The translations under genes were made by a program, and so were the position numbers. Under the pieces are notes generated by a model, which worked only from the letters and a program-made list of their open reading frames with translations, had not been told where the DNA came from and did not search any database. Shown here in pieces: positions 10,863 to 22,539 of a stretch of 64,000 bases of DNA. This DNA comes from Chrysemys picta bellii (Eukaryota > Chordata > Testudines > Emydidae): contig NC_088791.1 of assembly GCF_011386835.1 (NCBI RefSeq), forward strand, positions 31,904,998-31,968,997, in the 5' to 3' direction. The first letter of the stretch is position 1; every line of letters starts with the position of its first letter.

Positions 10863-11800
10863 GTCTCCTAACCACTGGACTATCCTTCCTCTTCCTAGGA
10901 GTCACAAATTGTCCAACACAACTGGTAGCATTCTCAACCACAAAGACAATCAAGATTTCAGCATGTATTTTCTATTTCAAAAGGACAGTCATGAAAAGTG
11001 TTGGCTGTTGACCTTGGTTAAGCTACACAAATACATTAGCAGGAGCACATTTCTAATCCACCACCCCATAAATTAAACCAAATATATGCAAACAAAATAT
11101 GTGTATACATACTTCCATGTATGTATGTGCACATATTATATATTTGTGTGTGTCTGAATGTATGTAATGGATATATATTCAAACACACACAATGCAGCTT
11201 GTTCAGAAAGCAGCAGTTTTTCCTCACTGGTTAAACAATCATGATTCTTCCCTTTTTATTTGTATGAATTTATAGGTATTCTTTTCCTCCAGCCTACTTA
11301 TTATGTATGTTGTTTATATTGCATTGTGAAGCAACTGAAGTAAGTAAAGAGGAAACTTTATACATAGCTTTAAAATATTACATTGAATATACTGGATCAT
11401 GCAAAATATAGTCACTCTCAGGTGAGGTTTTATGAGTTCTCAGTAGGGGTAAAAATAAAGAAGTTAAAACTGGTATTTTTAAAGAAGCCTTCAGGAATTA
11501 GACAGCCAGTTCCTGGTGAATTGTATTGGGATTTGGGCACTAAACTCCTTTGAAAATCCCAACCTAAATCAAAAAGTCTATCAGATTCTCAGCATGGCAG
11601 AAGGTTTTTGCCCCCTGAACACAACACCAGAAACTCAGGCTCACGCAGATAGATGCAGTGCTCTATGATCAATTTATAGGCCAGGTTCAATGCCAATGTA
11701 AGTGAGCACAATTCCACTTACACCGGCAATAAATGTGTCTTTTAAAATCTATTCAAGTACCCACTTTCTCAAGCAAAAATCTGAAAGTGAATTGGAATCC
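10863..11800. other. Unassigned intronic sequence
   Basis: AT-rich with a TA/TG-rich stretch at 11080-11190. The open frame at 11036-11227 is low-complexity. A short block at 11680-11735 resembles a common amniote MITE end but is too short to call. Confidence 0.4.
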
Positions 11801-11812
11801 AGATACTATTCA

Positions 11813-11930
11813 AGTATCAGAGGGGTAGCCATGTTAGTCTGGATCTGTAAAAAGCAACAGAGAGTGCTGTGGCACCTTTAAGACTAACAGATGTATGGGA
11901 GCATAAGCTTTCGTGGGCGAATGCCCACTT
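11813..11930 (-). mobile_element. Penelope-like insertion with hammerhead-like 5' end
   Basis: A 118-bp insertion bounded by a perfect 12-bp duplication agatactattca (11801-11812, 11931-11942). On the minus strand it starts AAGTGGGC ATTC GCCCAC GAAA GC TTAT GC. That matches stem II, the conserved GAAA and a two-pair stem III of a minimal hammerhead ribozyme. The upstream CUGANGA box is missing, so the copy is 5'-truncated and cannot fold fully. The tail (GTTAGTCTTAAAGGTGCCAC, then CAGACTAACATGGCTACC) matches the family at 27107 and 37286. Confidence 0.8.
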
Positions 11931-11942
11931 AGATACTATTCA

Positions 11943-13131
11943 GCCATTTAAAAGATGCAGATAGAGAGTGACTGAAGATGTGTTATCAGGGCAGCACATT
12001 CAGCTTCCAGGGCAGAGGTTAAGTGATTATACTGGTGTTTGGTCTATCACTTTCTTTTACAAAGCACCCTTAATACAAGCACTTTAAAGTGCTTTGTAAC
12101 AACAGAAATCTTGTCAAACCATTATAAAACTAATTAAAAAGAACAAACAAAACATTAAGTCTTTAGTTTGGTTTTAAAAGACAGACAAGGACTTTGATCT
12201 GCGCAAGTATTTCCACAGGAAGAGGCATAATACATAAAGCAGGAGGCTTCAGAAGAGGAGTCTAAACCCCAGGCTCTTTCAACAGGCTGAATTCACTGAC
12301 TGCCATGGAATATGCTGAAAAGAAAGTCTCTGTGATAACTGGGTGAAAAATAAAGGAAGGTTTTGTACAAACCTGATACACTTGGGTAGCCAGTGGAGGT
12401 ACATCAGGACTGGGGTAATAAGATAAAACTATTTTCCCCTCCTAGGGAAACTGATGTTAAACCTGGAAGCAATTTACAGTCTTTGAAGAATACAGTCGAG
12501 GACAAATGCATCACAATAATCTAATTAGGAGGAGACAAGGCATCCACAACAATTTCTGCATCCTGTCAAGTAAGCACTGATTGTGGAATTAGCTGCAGGA
12601 AAACTCCAGCAACGTCTGTGGATCCAATATAAAGTCCAGATTTCCAATGCGAGTTTCTACTGCTGTAACAAAGTTTCGTCCATCAAAAAGTATGGACAAA
12701 AATTTAGGTCAACCATTTTGGATCAATCAAAAATCAGTTTTACAATTTGAACAGTCACTCCATGACAGAGAAAATTTAGTTGTGAAATCACACAACAAGG
12801 ATCCACAAGAACCAAGAGGAGAATCTGAGTGACAACCAGACAATCAAAGCTAGAGCCACAAATAAAACTGACAAACTTGAAATCTACAAAGAGAAGACCA
12901 GGGCTAGAATGGAACACTAAGCACTCCCAAGCAATTACAGCAGCAGCTAATCAGCGTGTTGCCTACTCTAACAAGAGATGTTCTTAAAGCAATTTTAAAA
13001 GTTAGCTTAGCACTTCTACCAGCCAATTCATTCAGGCTTCAAAGAAGTTTCACCCTGTTCTCCCCATGGCAGCAAATAATAGATATAGATTCTCTGGTGA
13101 AATAAACTGTTATGTGAAAGGGAGAATTAGT
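11943..13131. other. Unassigned intronic sequence
   Basis: AT-rich unique-looking sequence. Open frames at 12647-12832 and 12723-12917 are on opposite strands over the same DNA and show no domain. I see no named repeat. Confidence 0.4.
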
Positions 13132-13139
13132 GTCTACAG

Positions 13140-13536
13140 CAGGGGTGGCCAACCTGAGCCTGAGAAGGAGCCAGAATTTACCAATGTACATTGCCAAAGA
13201 ACCACAGTAACAAGTCAGCAGCCCTCCCTCAGCTCCCAGTGCCTCCCGCCCACTGGCAGCCCTGCTGATCAGCGCCTCCCCATCCGTCCTCACAGCTCCC
13301 AATCAGGTATTTTGTGGTGTGCAGGAGGCTCGGAGGGGGAGGAGCGAGGGCATAGCAAGCTCTGGGGAAGGGATGGAGGGGGGGCAGAGCCAGGGGTTGA
13401 GCAGTGAGCATCCCCCAGCATACTGGAAAGTTGGTGCCTATACCTCCAGCCCCGGAGTCGGTGCCTATACAAGGAGCTGCATATTAACTTCCAAAGAGTC
13501 GTATGTGGCTTCAGTGCCACAGGTTGGCCACCCCTG
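13140..13536. mobile_element. hAT-type MITE with CAGGGGTGGCCAACCTG ends
   Basis: Perfect inverted ends CAGGGGTGGCCAACCTG / CAGGTTGGCCACCCCTG and a perfect 8-bp duplication gtctacag (13132-13139, 13537-13544). The core is GC-rich and gives several overlapping open frames on both strands, none with a domain. Non-autonomous. Confidence 0.95.
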
Positions 13537-13544
13537 GTCTACAG

Positions 13545-15350
13545 TGAAGAGGTGGAGAAAACTTTGTCTCTTCACTAAATAAATACATTTTTAATTGCAG
13601 TTTTTAACTATTTTAAATTCAATCATCATGAATGGACTTCTCATAGTCTTCAAATAACAAGATGAGTGAAATAAGTGGTGAATCCAGCCTGGAATTAGTA
13701 ATGTATTAAACCACTTTGATATTACATGTAGAGTGGATAAATTAGAGTTAATTATTTATGTAAAATCCCAAGAAGAGGTACAAGCTTTTAGCACTGCTCT
13801 TTTTTTTAAAAAAAGTGTGGTTCTGTCCTAAAAATATGACTCTACCAAAATGAACTTGTGGGGTTCCCTCATTGTGACTCATTGACTTCCACCTATTTGG
13901 TCATTTTGCAAATAAAAAGATTGTTTTTACTTTTTGCTAACTGCTAGCTCCATAAATTCACCTTGAGGCCTGGCTGTCAAGCTAGGTTCATTTAATATCA
14001 CACAGAATCTACAGGCACAATTATATCCTGCACTAAACCATCTTGAAACTAACAGAGCAGCCCACGTGAGAACACAATCTGAAGACAAAGGGTTGCATAA
14101 ATGTAACTGAGGGCATAACTGATCCTGCTAAATCACTGATGGTGATGTACGAAATGGAAAGAATCAGAAAATGCACACTCACCAGCTAACCACAATGCTC
14201 ATGCATCATAAACTCTACAGTGGTCTGCATTCTAATTATTAAGCTTCTACTGGTTACTATAGGTCTAGCTAAGGGTCATGGGAGGGCCCTATCACTAGAA
14301 ACATTTTTGGATGTATAAGAAGGAAGAATCTAGCAGCTATGAAGAAAATCTTCACAGCCAACACTATTGACCCAGTAAAAATGGAGAAACAGACAAAGCA
14401 AGATTTATTGTACGCTGTCCCTAACTACTATTAGTGGGCAGCTCAGAGGCGGAGGGAGATGACAAACAATGCATTTAGAATGTTTGTGGTTTCAATTTTT
14501 AAGAAAGCTTGATCCAGGTTTTCTAAATAGAATCTTTGCTTCAGAACGACTTCTGTGTCTGTTTCATCTCAAGTTTTAAAAATAGATTATGAGATTTTCA
14601 CCCCTTTCTGTGGCGCTGATTTCACTGTTAAAGTATTAACTTCAATAGGATGCCAAATATATTGCACCTGCATTTGTAGCTGAGCAATTAAATTAAATGA
14701 AATATACTGTATATAGAACTCAAACTGTCAAAAGTGGAGCCTAAAATTAGATTCCTAAATCCATATTTAGACACCTAAGTAGAGGTGGCCTGATTTTCAG
14801 AGGTGATAAGCATCTGCAGCTCCCACTCACCCTCAACTTTCACATGAAAATGATTATCTTGCAGGCAAAACTGTGGCTGGCCCTGTGTGAGTGACACAAC
14901 TGGGGAAGACGGTCTCCTTTTTCAGCCTATACCAGGTCATATCATGGTGTGGCTGAGGTCATTGTTCTTTGCTAGTTAGTACCACCCTTGGTGCCAGCAT
15001 CCCACGTGCAAGGAGGAGCAGGGCACATGCTGCATCCTTCAAAAAGGCAGTGCAGCAGTTGCTTCAGTGTGTGCTTCCCCAGAGATCCAGTTGGGATTCT
15101 GCTTAGGTCAACTGGAATCTCTACTGTCCCAGGCACCAAGGTAAAGGAAAACAGTCTCCCCGAACCATACCCCCAATCCCGCCTGTTACAGACAGTAGAG
15201 CTAGATACTTGAGCCACTATGGAGACTCTATGCCACCAGAGAATTCCCGTTCACGGGTGAGATTCTCCAGGATAAAGGCCACTTGTGCCAGTGGAGGAGC
15301 ACAGGGCAGCCAGAGTGCAGGGGGAAGGTTATATTCCTGGCTTTGCCCTA
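13545..15350. other. Mostly unassigned intronic sequence
   Basis: AT-rich. A block at about 14745-14850 (tggcctgattttcagaggtg and catctgcagctcccactca) is half of a common amniote MITE-like repeat also seen at 42955-43025. Open frames at 14972-15217 are mirror images on the two strands with no domain. No host gene seen. Confidence 0.4.
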
Positions 15351-15354
15351 GAAC

Positions 15355-15495
15355 TGGTGAATGACCCTTGCAATTTCAAGCCTCTGTGCCTCAGTTTCCC
15401 TACCTGTAAACTGAAGGTAACAACATCTCAAAGACCTGCTTTTGAAGCTTAATTCATCATTATTTGCAAAGAACATTGATGCTTTATAAGTGCAA
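15355..15495 (+). repeat. MIR-type SINE, central and 3' part
   Basis: The phrase ctctgtgcctcagtttccct followed by cctgtaaactgaagg is the CORE region of MIR-type SINEs, and the stretch to atgctttataagtgc resembles the MIR tail. The tRNA-derived head is not recognisable, so the copy is 5'-truncated or diverged. Confidence 0.75.
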
Positions 15496-17865
15496 CATGT
15501 AATTATAAGAAACCAAGGTTCTTTTACAAAAACACAAATTGGTTTTTGACAAATGATACATCAGCATTAAAATCCCTCTTATGGTAAAGTGCCCAAAACC
15601 GATGAGCTTGCTTCCATGACTATGAGATACAAATGGGGCATTACCCAAAAGAGAAAAAGTCAATTATATATCCCAAAGGAGTACGGTGTTCCTGAAATGC
15701 AGATTGGAATGTAGAATAAACAACAGAGGAAAGACCTACTGTCTGTGGTTAATTGCAGAGAAGAGGTTGTAGAGATTCCTCATATGTTCAGTTCAGATAT
15801 TAAGTCAGTTCACACAGAAACATCTGGGGTTCATTGCTCCTCAGATGGTTAAATGTAACCGTCATAAGGGGAAACTTCAAAGCACCGAGAAATAAGATTT
15901 ATGAGGCATTATGAGTCAACGTGCATAGTTGTTACAGAGGAAAGAAGTGGATAGGTTTTTCCAGCTTTAGTGCTAGCCGTGCCCTCTAAGCTGTTTGCAG
16001 AAGCTAAATGCTACCTCTAGACACCACGCTGCATTGCCAAAAGTTTCAGCCCATGGAATGCTTTTAACCTTGCTGGTTTTAAAAGGAATACAAGTTGGGT
16101 GTAGTGAGAACACTGGTTGTTCCCAAAGCACTACGGGTACAGACTCCATTTGAATCAAGGAGAGGGCTTCCAACAGCAGCCTCAGAGCAATTAAAATATC
16201 GGTTTATTTAAATTAAAGGGAGAGGATATTTTCCATCATGGACAGAAAGAAGGCAAGAAAAGGAACTAGAGAACAGTCATACAGGAGGTATTAGGCTTAG
16301 AACCGCTAAAAATACGAGGACTTCCTCTGGTTCTGTAAGGACATTTTAATTTATATTGAAAACAGGTGCAGACACCAGACTGAGTTATGGTGATGCAGAG
16401 GAGACAGGCATAAAACAGACATAAAATGAAAATGTTGTTTCATGACCATGCAGCGATGCTTTGTTAGAGCTACGTGACTGTCATAAACATACAAACGGGA
16501 CCTGAGTGAGCAAACGACTAAGACAGGACCATGATAATAACAACATGACACCCTACTGGGGAAACAGAGGAGAAATTTTCAGATTTCAAATTTAATAGGA
16601 CACAGGACTTTCTTACTTCAAAGGATCTCTCTCATTTTAAAATCAACTGTCTTATTTCAATGCCTACTGAAACCAGAAGTAAAAATAACCAAACACTCCT
16701 CCCAGCCTTCAGGAAACAATCCAAGGAATTACAAAAGCAATACTCAACACTCTCCTTGACTTTCACACAAACAAAATTAAGAGACTATTTTAGTCAGAAA
16801 AATGTTTAGACTTGTTACAAGTGGGAAAGCTGTATTGTGCCCATTATTAAAGCATTGTGAGCCATTCACTGCCCTACCCACTGTCTGGAATTAATACTTG
16901 TTGATCCGTTGAAAAGGAATCCTTATAGGAAGACTTCCCATTGTTTTCAGTATGTTGACAACATACAATTCTGCTGAATTCAGGTGGATGTGCATTTGAA
17001 CATTACCAGTACAGTCAGCTATAAAGACTGGGCCAACAGTCACTCCTTTGTAGTAGTGAAGAGGAACTAGTTACAAGACAGTAGAAAAAGGTTTTAAGAT
17101 TAATCTATCACTTTGTTGTTCTTTAACATTTGCATCTGGAAACAGAGAGAGATGATCCATTAAGCAGTCAAAATTTTTAGATCTAGAGAAGCATTTGGGA
17201 ACAGGATTTGTTCGTTATTGTTCTTATGTGTCAGATTATTAATTTGGTCATCAAAATTGTTTTACAGTGCTGTAATCCCTATAGCTACATAAGGATCAGC
17301 CTAACAGTTATGAATATTGGAGAGTCTCCAATAATCAAACCCAGACTTTAGGACTACAATCAGGTTCCTGAAGGAATCATATTAAGGTACATTAGGCAAG
17401 ATTTTACTCTGTTACAAACAAGCAATCCCTTTGACTTAAATGGAGCTGCACAAGTGTAACTGAGAACAGAATTTAAGACATTCTGCCCAACATAATATGC
17501 TCATTATGGCTAGCCTGGCTGCCAGATTTCCGGTCTCATCATGTTTGTGGAAGATGAAAACCTTCTGAGTAAGTATACCTGGCTTGAAAAATTAGAATCT
17601 CATCTCAGATGAAGACCAAACTGGGATATTATTGGCTAAAGACTAGAAATTCCTGATGATATCACAGAACTGAATGAATCTCTGCATTTTCTCTTACTGT
17701 TTGTACATAGCTTAAAAGCTTCATGACTGGATTGAGGACTTACTGCGCTCTACAACTGCTGAAGAATATGAGTGGTTTTTCCAGCATGATCTGAATCACT
17801 AAACTAAGGACCGGCTAGTAAACACTGGCAAATACAACATGAATAAAACTAAACGGCCAGACTTT
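15496..17865. other. Unassigned intronic sequence
   Basis: About 2.4 kb of AT-rich sequence with no coding pattern or repeat that I recognise. The open frames at 15973-16173 and 16351-16551 have no domains. Confidence 0.4.
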
Positions 17866-17870
17866 CAGGG

Positions 17871-18152
17871 CTTGCCTACACATGGAACACTAGAGCAGCA
17901 CAGCAGCAGTACTGCAACTGCACTGCTTTAGCGCTTCAGCATAGATACTACCTATGCTGATGGGAGGGAGCTCTTCCATTGGCATAGGTAATCCACCTCC
18001 CCAAGAGGCAGTACCTAAGTTGATGGAAGAACATTGCTGTCTACACTGGGGGCTAGGTTGGCTTAACTACATCTGCTCAGGGGTGTGGATTTTTCACACC
18101 CTGAGCAACTTAGCTGGGTCAACCTAACATTTTAGCATAAACCAGGCCTTAG
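17871..18152. mobile_element. Harbinger-type MITE
   Basis: Ends cagggcttgcctacaca and ...aaaccaggcctta, a diverged pair of the GGGCYTGNCTACAC type. The internal phrase ctcaggggtgtggatttttcacaccctgag is itself palindromic and shared with 3866-4092. Non-coding. Confidence 0.7.
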
Positions 18153-18227
18153 AGAAATACAATGAATTCTGCTGCTCTGAATATCTCAGTACAGTGTTAC
18201 TGGACAGAATCTTAACAAGAATTTTTC

Positions 18228-18392
18228 TGTCTACCTAGCAACTGCCTGTCCAGGAAGTGGATTAAACTACAATGACAGGAGAACCCTTCCCATCACTGTA
18301 GTGAGTGTCTAGACTGAAGCAATACAGCGGAGCAGCTGCACCACGGCAGCTGTGGCATTGTTGCATTTCAAGTGTAAACAAACCCTTAGCTA
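18228..18392. mobile_element. Partial Harbinger-type MITE
   Basis: Contains a MITE-like inner block (cagcggagcagctgcaccac) and a right end aagtgtaaacaaaccct resembling AAGTGTAGACAAGCCCT. The left end is not clear. Non-coding. Confidence 0.5.
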
Positions 18393-18506
18393 TTCTCTAT
18401 GTAAGAACCACAAAAGTGTAAATTAAGTGTGCAATAGTGGTGCTGCCTTGCAGTGAAAAGGGCACTATTTTAGTCTGCACAGAAATGCAAACTGAACACT
18501 GAAACA

Positions 18507-18587
18507 TAAAAATAGTAAACTTCTCATATAGAAACAGCGTGAAAACTAGGTTCACATTGTTTCTATATGAGAAGTTTACTATTTTTA
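18507..18587. repeat. Perfect 30-bp inverted repeat (hairpin)
   Basis: 18507-18536 is the exact reverse complement of 18558-18587, separated by 21 bases. After a two-base mismatch the stem extends with GTGAA / TTCAC, so the whole 81 bases can form one hairpin with a small loop. The arms are AT-rich and include ctcatatagaaaca. There is no visible transposon end. It could be a young inverted duplication, a tiny MITE or a miRNA-like hairpin. Confidence 0.9.
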
Positions 18588-18689
18588 TTTAAGGCATGGT
18601 ACTTAGAAGACCAGGTCCTTGATTAGGCAAGTGGAAAGTTGTGATTATTTGTGACTGCCTTACTAAGAATTGCAACATCCTACAATATT

Positions 18690-18830
18690 TGTTACCCCAT
18701 CTCATTTGTTTGTCTCGTGCACCTGTTATGCTTTGTCTTTTAGACTATCTCATACAGTTGTACAGCACCTAGCACAATGATGGATCCAACCTAGTTGTGG
18801 CTTTTGGGGGCTACTGCAATAAAACTGTTA
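18690..18830 (+). repeat. Old LINE/SINE 3' tail, GTACAGCACCTAGCACAATG type
   Basis: Contains tgtacagcacctagcacaatg and gggggctactgcaataaaac. Four other copies in this window share this layout (20505-20632, 33675-33795, 35825-35930 reversed, 60225-60312). It is an ancient amniote repeat tail of the CR1/L3-like kind; the exact family is not certain. Confidence 0.7.
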
Positions 18831-20504
18831 AAAAAATAACACCAGCAATGATGATCTGTGTGACACACAATGGGAGAGTAAGATTTCACTTTTCATGGTA
18901 ATACAGTAACATGACAGTGCAGCTTACAGAAAAGCTGCAGCGCAACATGGAAAAGATCTCCCTGAACACTACATTTGATTACCTGGATGATTTAAGATTT
19001 ACATCCCCCTCTCTCAAATAAAAGTCAAAGAAGAGGTGCAGAGGGCCCAGGAAACTCTGAGGCAATATTTATATAACAACTGCTCCCCCCAGGTGTTTGG
19101 GTGGCCAAAGAAAAGGCAGAAGGAATACCCTCCACTGAAGGAGAGTAAAACATTGATGGGGACAGATCCCTCTAACTTCCCCCCGGTTGCATCTATGCCT
19201 CCAATACTGTGCCGGTCTCAGGATTAGGCCCCTGCCTTCAAGAGCACCAGGTATATCGAGAGCTATACCACCATTTTTACTTCTGTTCATGCCCTCACTC
19301 ATAGTCAGGTCTAGGGATTGTTAGCTTGAATTCCCAGCTGACCTTAACTGCTTCAGCTGCTCTCAAACAAAGCTCTGTGTTTTAGGCACATATAAAGCAT
19401 GAAATACACCTGGAAATAAATACATGAAGTAGTTATTCCACATTACTTTAGTTAATTACATTTGTTTGCTTAATTTGAAATACCAGGCCCTGTAAATTTA
19501 AGCCCTCAGTCATGCACTTAGTCCCATCAAAACCAATGGTGGTGTTATTATTGTGTATTGTTTTCTTAACGCTACCAGAGTACTCAGATTTGTACAAAAC
19601 CAAGAAATGAAGACAGTCGCTACTCCAAAGTGATTGTTATAAACATATGTCTCCTGTTCACTCACCTCCTTACATCACAGGAAGTGAAGACAATCAGTAA
19701 TTAGCCAGTATTCCAATTTCAAAAATACCTTGTAAAAGCTCGGTTTACCTTTCTGCTAGTAACTGAAGACTCCTGAAGACAGAGAAACTTTCATCATGTA
19801 TAAATGACTAATAATTACAGCAAAACAAATGGAGAACTTCAAAGCAGTGGGGGGGGGGGGAGAGAAATGGAGGGAAATTCCAACTTATTAGGACATAATT
19901 ATCTTCTATAGGAAATAAATACTATATTTTAGCAGATAACTAGAGTATTTTATACTGAGTTATTTCTGTTTTATGATGCATCATCAAATTTTCGTGTTCC
20001 TCATCGAAGAGATGAGGGATTTTACCATTTTCTTCTAATTATTTTTCTAAATATGACTCTTTATAGGGAAAGGGAGATTTTATAACTTCCAGAGCAGGCT
20101 ACATTCCACTGAGCAATACCACTCCAATAGGGATAAGCCATCTTTTAAGTGTATTCAAATATTCAACAATGTCTCATATTAATATGATACTGCACTGAAT
20201 CAATATCGTGACGGCATTTCTGTAGAGCCAATATTCCTCCACTTTCAACCTGTTTATTTTCCATGCATAACCATACCAGTGGGCAAATTTTTATTCTATT
20301 CCTTAAAATTTACTAATTTTGCATTCATGTAATCAAGCAATGTTCGTATTGAAAAAAGCCCTGCATTATTTGAATAAATAAATATGAATTTTTTTTTATA
20401 GTTTTAAGCAGTAAATTATATTTTTTAACATTTTAAAATAAAATATTATGGAATATGAATAGCTATAAGTCAGATGTGTAAAATGGCTGAAATCTTATTT
20501 TATA
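18831..20504. other. Unassigned intronic sequence
   Basis: AT-rich with a G-run at 19849-19860. The open frames at 19036-19227 and 19069-19302 lie on opposite strands of the same DNA. No gene or named repeat seen. Confidence 0.4.
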
Positions 20505-20632
20505 TAAGACAAAAATCGGGACAGGGACCATCTTTGTGTTTTGTGTTTGTACAGCGCCATGAACAATAGACTCATGGTTCATGACTAGGGCTCATAGGCA
20601 CTACAGTAGTACAAATAATCAATAATGATGAT
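20505..20632 (+). repeat. Old LINE/SINE 3' tail
   Basis: gggacagggaccatctttgt, tgtacagcgccatgaaca, ggctcataggcactac and an AATAATCAATAATGATGAT tail: the same family as 33675-33795. It ends exactly where the Tx1-type LINE begins, so the LINE's missing 3' end is replaced by this older repeat. Confidence 0.8.
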
Positions 20633-21660
20633 AAAGCCAAACGCTCTCAGAGTGCCCAGGAGATACCTGTGGTCCACCCTGTCGAACGCCTTCTCCTGAT
20701 CCAGGGACAGGAGGGCGAACGACAGACCATCCCTACACCCGAGTTCCAAGAGGTCCTGGACCAGATACAAGTTGTCGAAGATGGTGCGGCCCGGGACGGT
20801 GTAGGTCTGGTCTGGGTGGATCACGTCTGCCAGCACGGACCCTAGCCGCAGCGAGATGGCCTTTGCTACGACTTTATAGTCCGTGCTGAGGAGCGAGATC
20901 GGACGCCAATTCCGTAAATCGCGGAGGTCCCCCTTCTTCGGCAATAAGGCAAGCACGGCTCGCCTGCACGAAAGAGGGAGGACCCCGCCCTGCAAGGACT
21001 CGGCCCAGATGGTGACAAGGTCCGGGCCGAGGATGTCCCAAAACACGCGGTAGAACTCCACGGTCAGCCCGTCCATGCCCGGAGATTTATTGGTGGGCAT
21101 GCAGCAGAGGGCTTCCGAGAACTCAGCCAGAGTGAGAGGCAGCTCCAGCCGGGCTTGGTCGTCCACGCTGACCATCGGGAGTTCATCCCAGAGCATTCTG
21201 CAAGCGTTAGGATCGGTCGGATCCGGGGAGAAAAGACCTGCGTAGAAGGCCCTGGCCCTCCCGCACATTTCTGCTGGATCCGTGAGAGGGGTGCCGTCCT
21301 CTGCTAGAAGGCAGGTGACGTGCTTCTTTGCCCCCTCTTTTTCTCCAGGGCATAGAAGAAGCGGGAGCCGCGATCCATCTCCCGAAGGAGGCAGATGCGG
21401 GATCGAACAAAGGCACCTCAGGCCCGATGGTCCTCGAGGGACCGGAGCTCCTCCCGCTTCTCCCGGCACGCTCCACAGAGGGATGGATCACCGGGGCTGG
21501 CAGCCAGACACCTCTCCAGCTCTAAGACCTCCCGTTCCAACTCCTCTAAGACCTCCCGTTCCAACTGCCCTATCGCCGCATCCCTCCGTCGGCTAGCGCC
21601 CCGTGTGTAGTCACGGCAGAAGAGCCGGGCGCGCACCTTCCCCAGGTCCCACCACCGCCG
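20633..21660 (-). pseudogene. LINE ORF2: linker and reverse transcriptase N-half
   Basis: The open frame down from 21469 contains KKHVTCLLAEDGTPL, then NKSPGMDGLTVEFYRVFWD, DLRNWRPISLLSTDYKVVAK, HPDQTYTVPGRTIFDNLYLV and LSLDQEKAFDRVDHRYLL. These are RT blocks 0, 1, 2 and A, with the first catalytic Asp present. The sequence runs out after LRAFGF at 20633; blocks B, C (YADD) and later are gone, and the frame reads on into flanking DNA. Upstream (21418-21636) another frame carries the Arg/Glu-rich linker, with a 24-bp in-frame tandem duplication at 21521-21568. Confidence 0.9.
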
Positions 21661-21708
21661 CGCTGAGGGAAAGGCATGCCGCTGCCCTCGCCAGGCCAGT
21701 CAGAACTC

Positions 21709-22510
21709 CTAGAAGAATGCCACGAAGCCCATATCCTCCAACAAGCTATTATTAAAGTGCCAATAGGCCGGCCCCGGCCTCTCCGCGCAGAGAGAGGCTG
21801 TCACGGTGGCCAGATGGTGATCTGAAAAAGGGGCCGGCTGGACGCTGGAGGAGTGGGCCCGGGAAAGATGGAAGCGTGACACATAGATGCGGTTCAACCG
21901 GGAGCGGCACGACCGATGGACCTCGACCCGGACAAAAGTGAATGTTGAAATGTCATCCAGGTGGTGGTCACGCCAGACGTCCACCAGGGAGTGATGTTCG
22001 ATGATCTCCCGGAGGACGTCCGCGGCAGCCGGGTGCTGCTCAGTCCCCGAGCGGTCCCGTTCCTCAAGGGTGGCATTAAAGACCCCGCCCAGGACCAGGG
22101 ACTCGCGAGGATCTAAGGTGCCGAGGAAGGCAGACACCTGCTGATAAAAACGCAACCTCTCCAGGCCCAATGTCGGGGCGTAAATGTTGACGAGATTAAC
22201 CACAAGCCCCTCCATGCGGACCCGGAGGTGCAGCAGGCGGCCTGGCACAGCCTTGGCAACCCCCAGCACGTCGGGCCGTAGGTCGGGGAAGAACAGGGTT
22301 GCCACTCCAGCCGTACGAACTGTGAGGTGGCTAAAATAGACCCTGTCCCCCCACTCCAGCCGCCAGCTAGCTTCAGCGGCCGGATCCGTATGGGTCTCCT
22401 GCAGGAAAATCACAGAGTTCCCCCCCCCCCCCCCCCCGAAGGAAGGAGAGCACCTGGCTCCTGCAGAGACCCATCCTACAGCCCCGGGTGTTTAATGTTG
22501 CAAAGATGAT
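21709..22510 (-). pseudogene. LINE ORF2: APE endonuclease
   Basis: ORF2 starts near 22516 with IIFATLNTRGCRMGL (the Asn motif). A run of 18 C on the plus strand (22420-22437) breaks the frame just before FLQETHTDP (the Glu motif) at about 22413. Then come VVNLVNIYAPT, VLGGVFNATLEERDRSG and FSDHHLATVT (the Ser-Asp-His motif). The catalytic Asp of the GGDFN motif is Val here, so the enzyme would be dead even in frame. A stop follows FVAFF at 21709. Confidence 0.88.
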
Positions 22511-22539
22511 CAGTGCCATAAGGAAGGCTGGGGGGGGAT

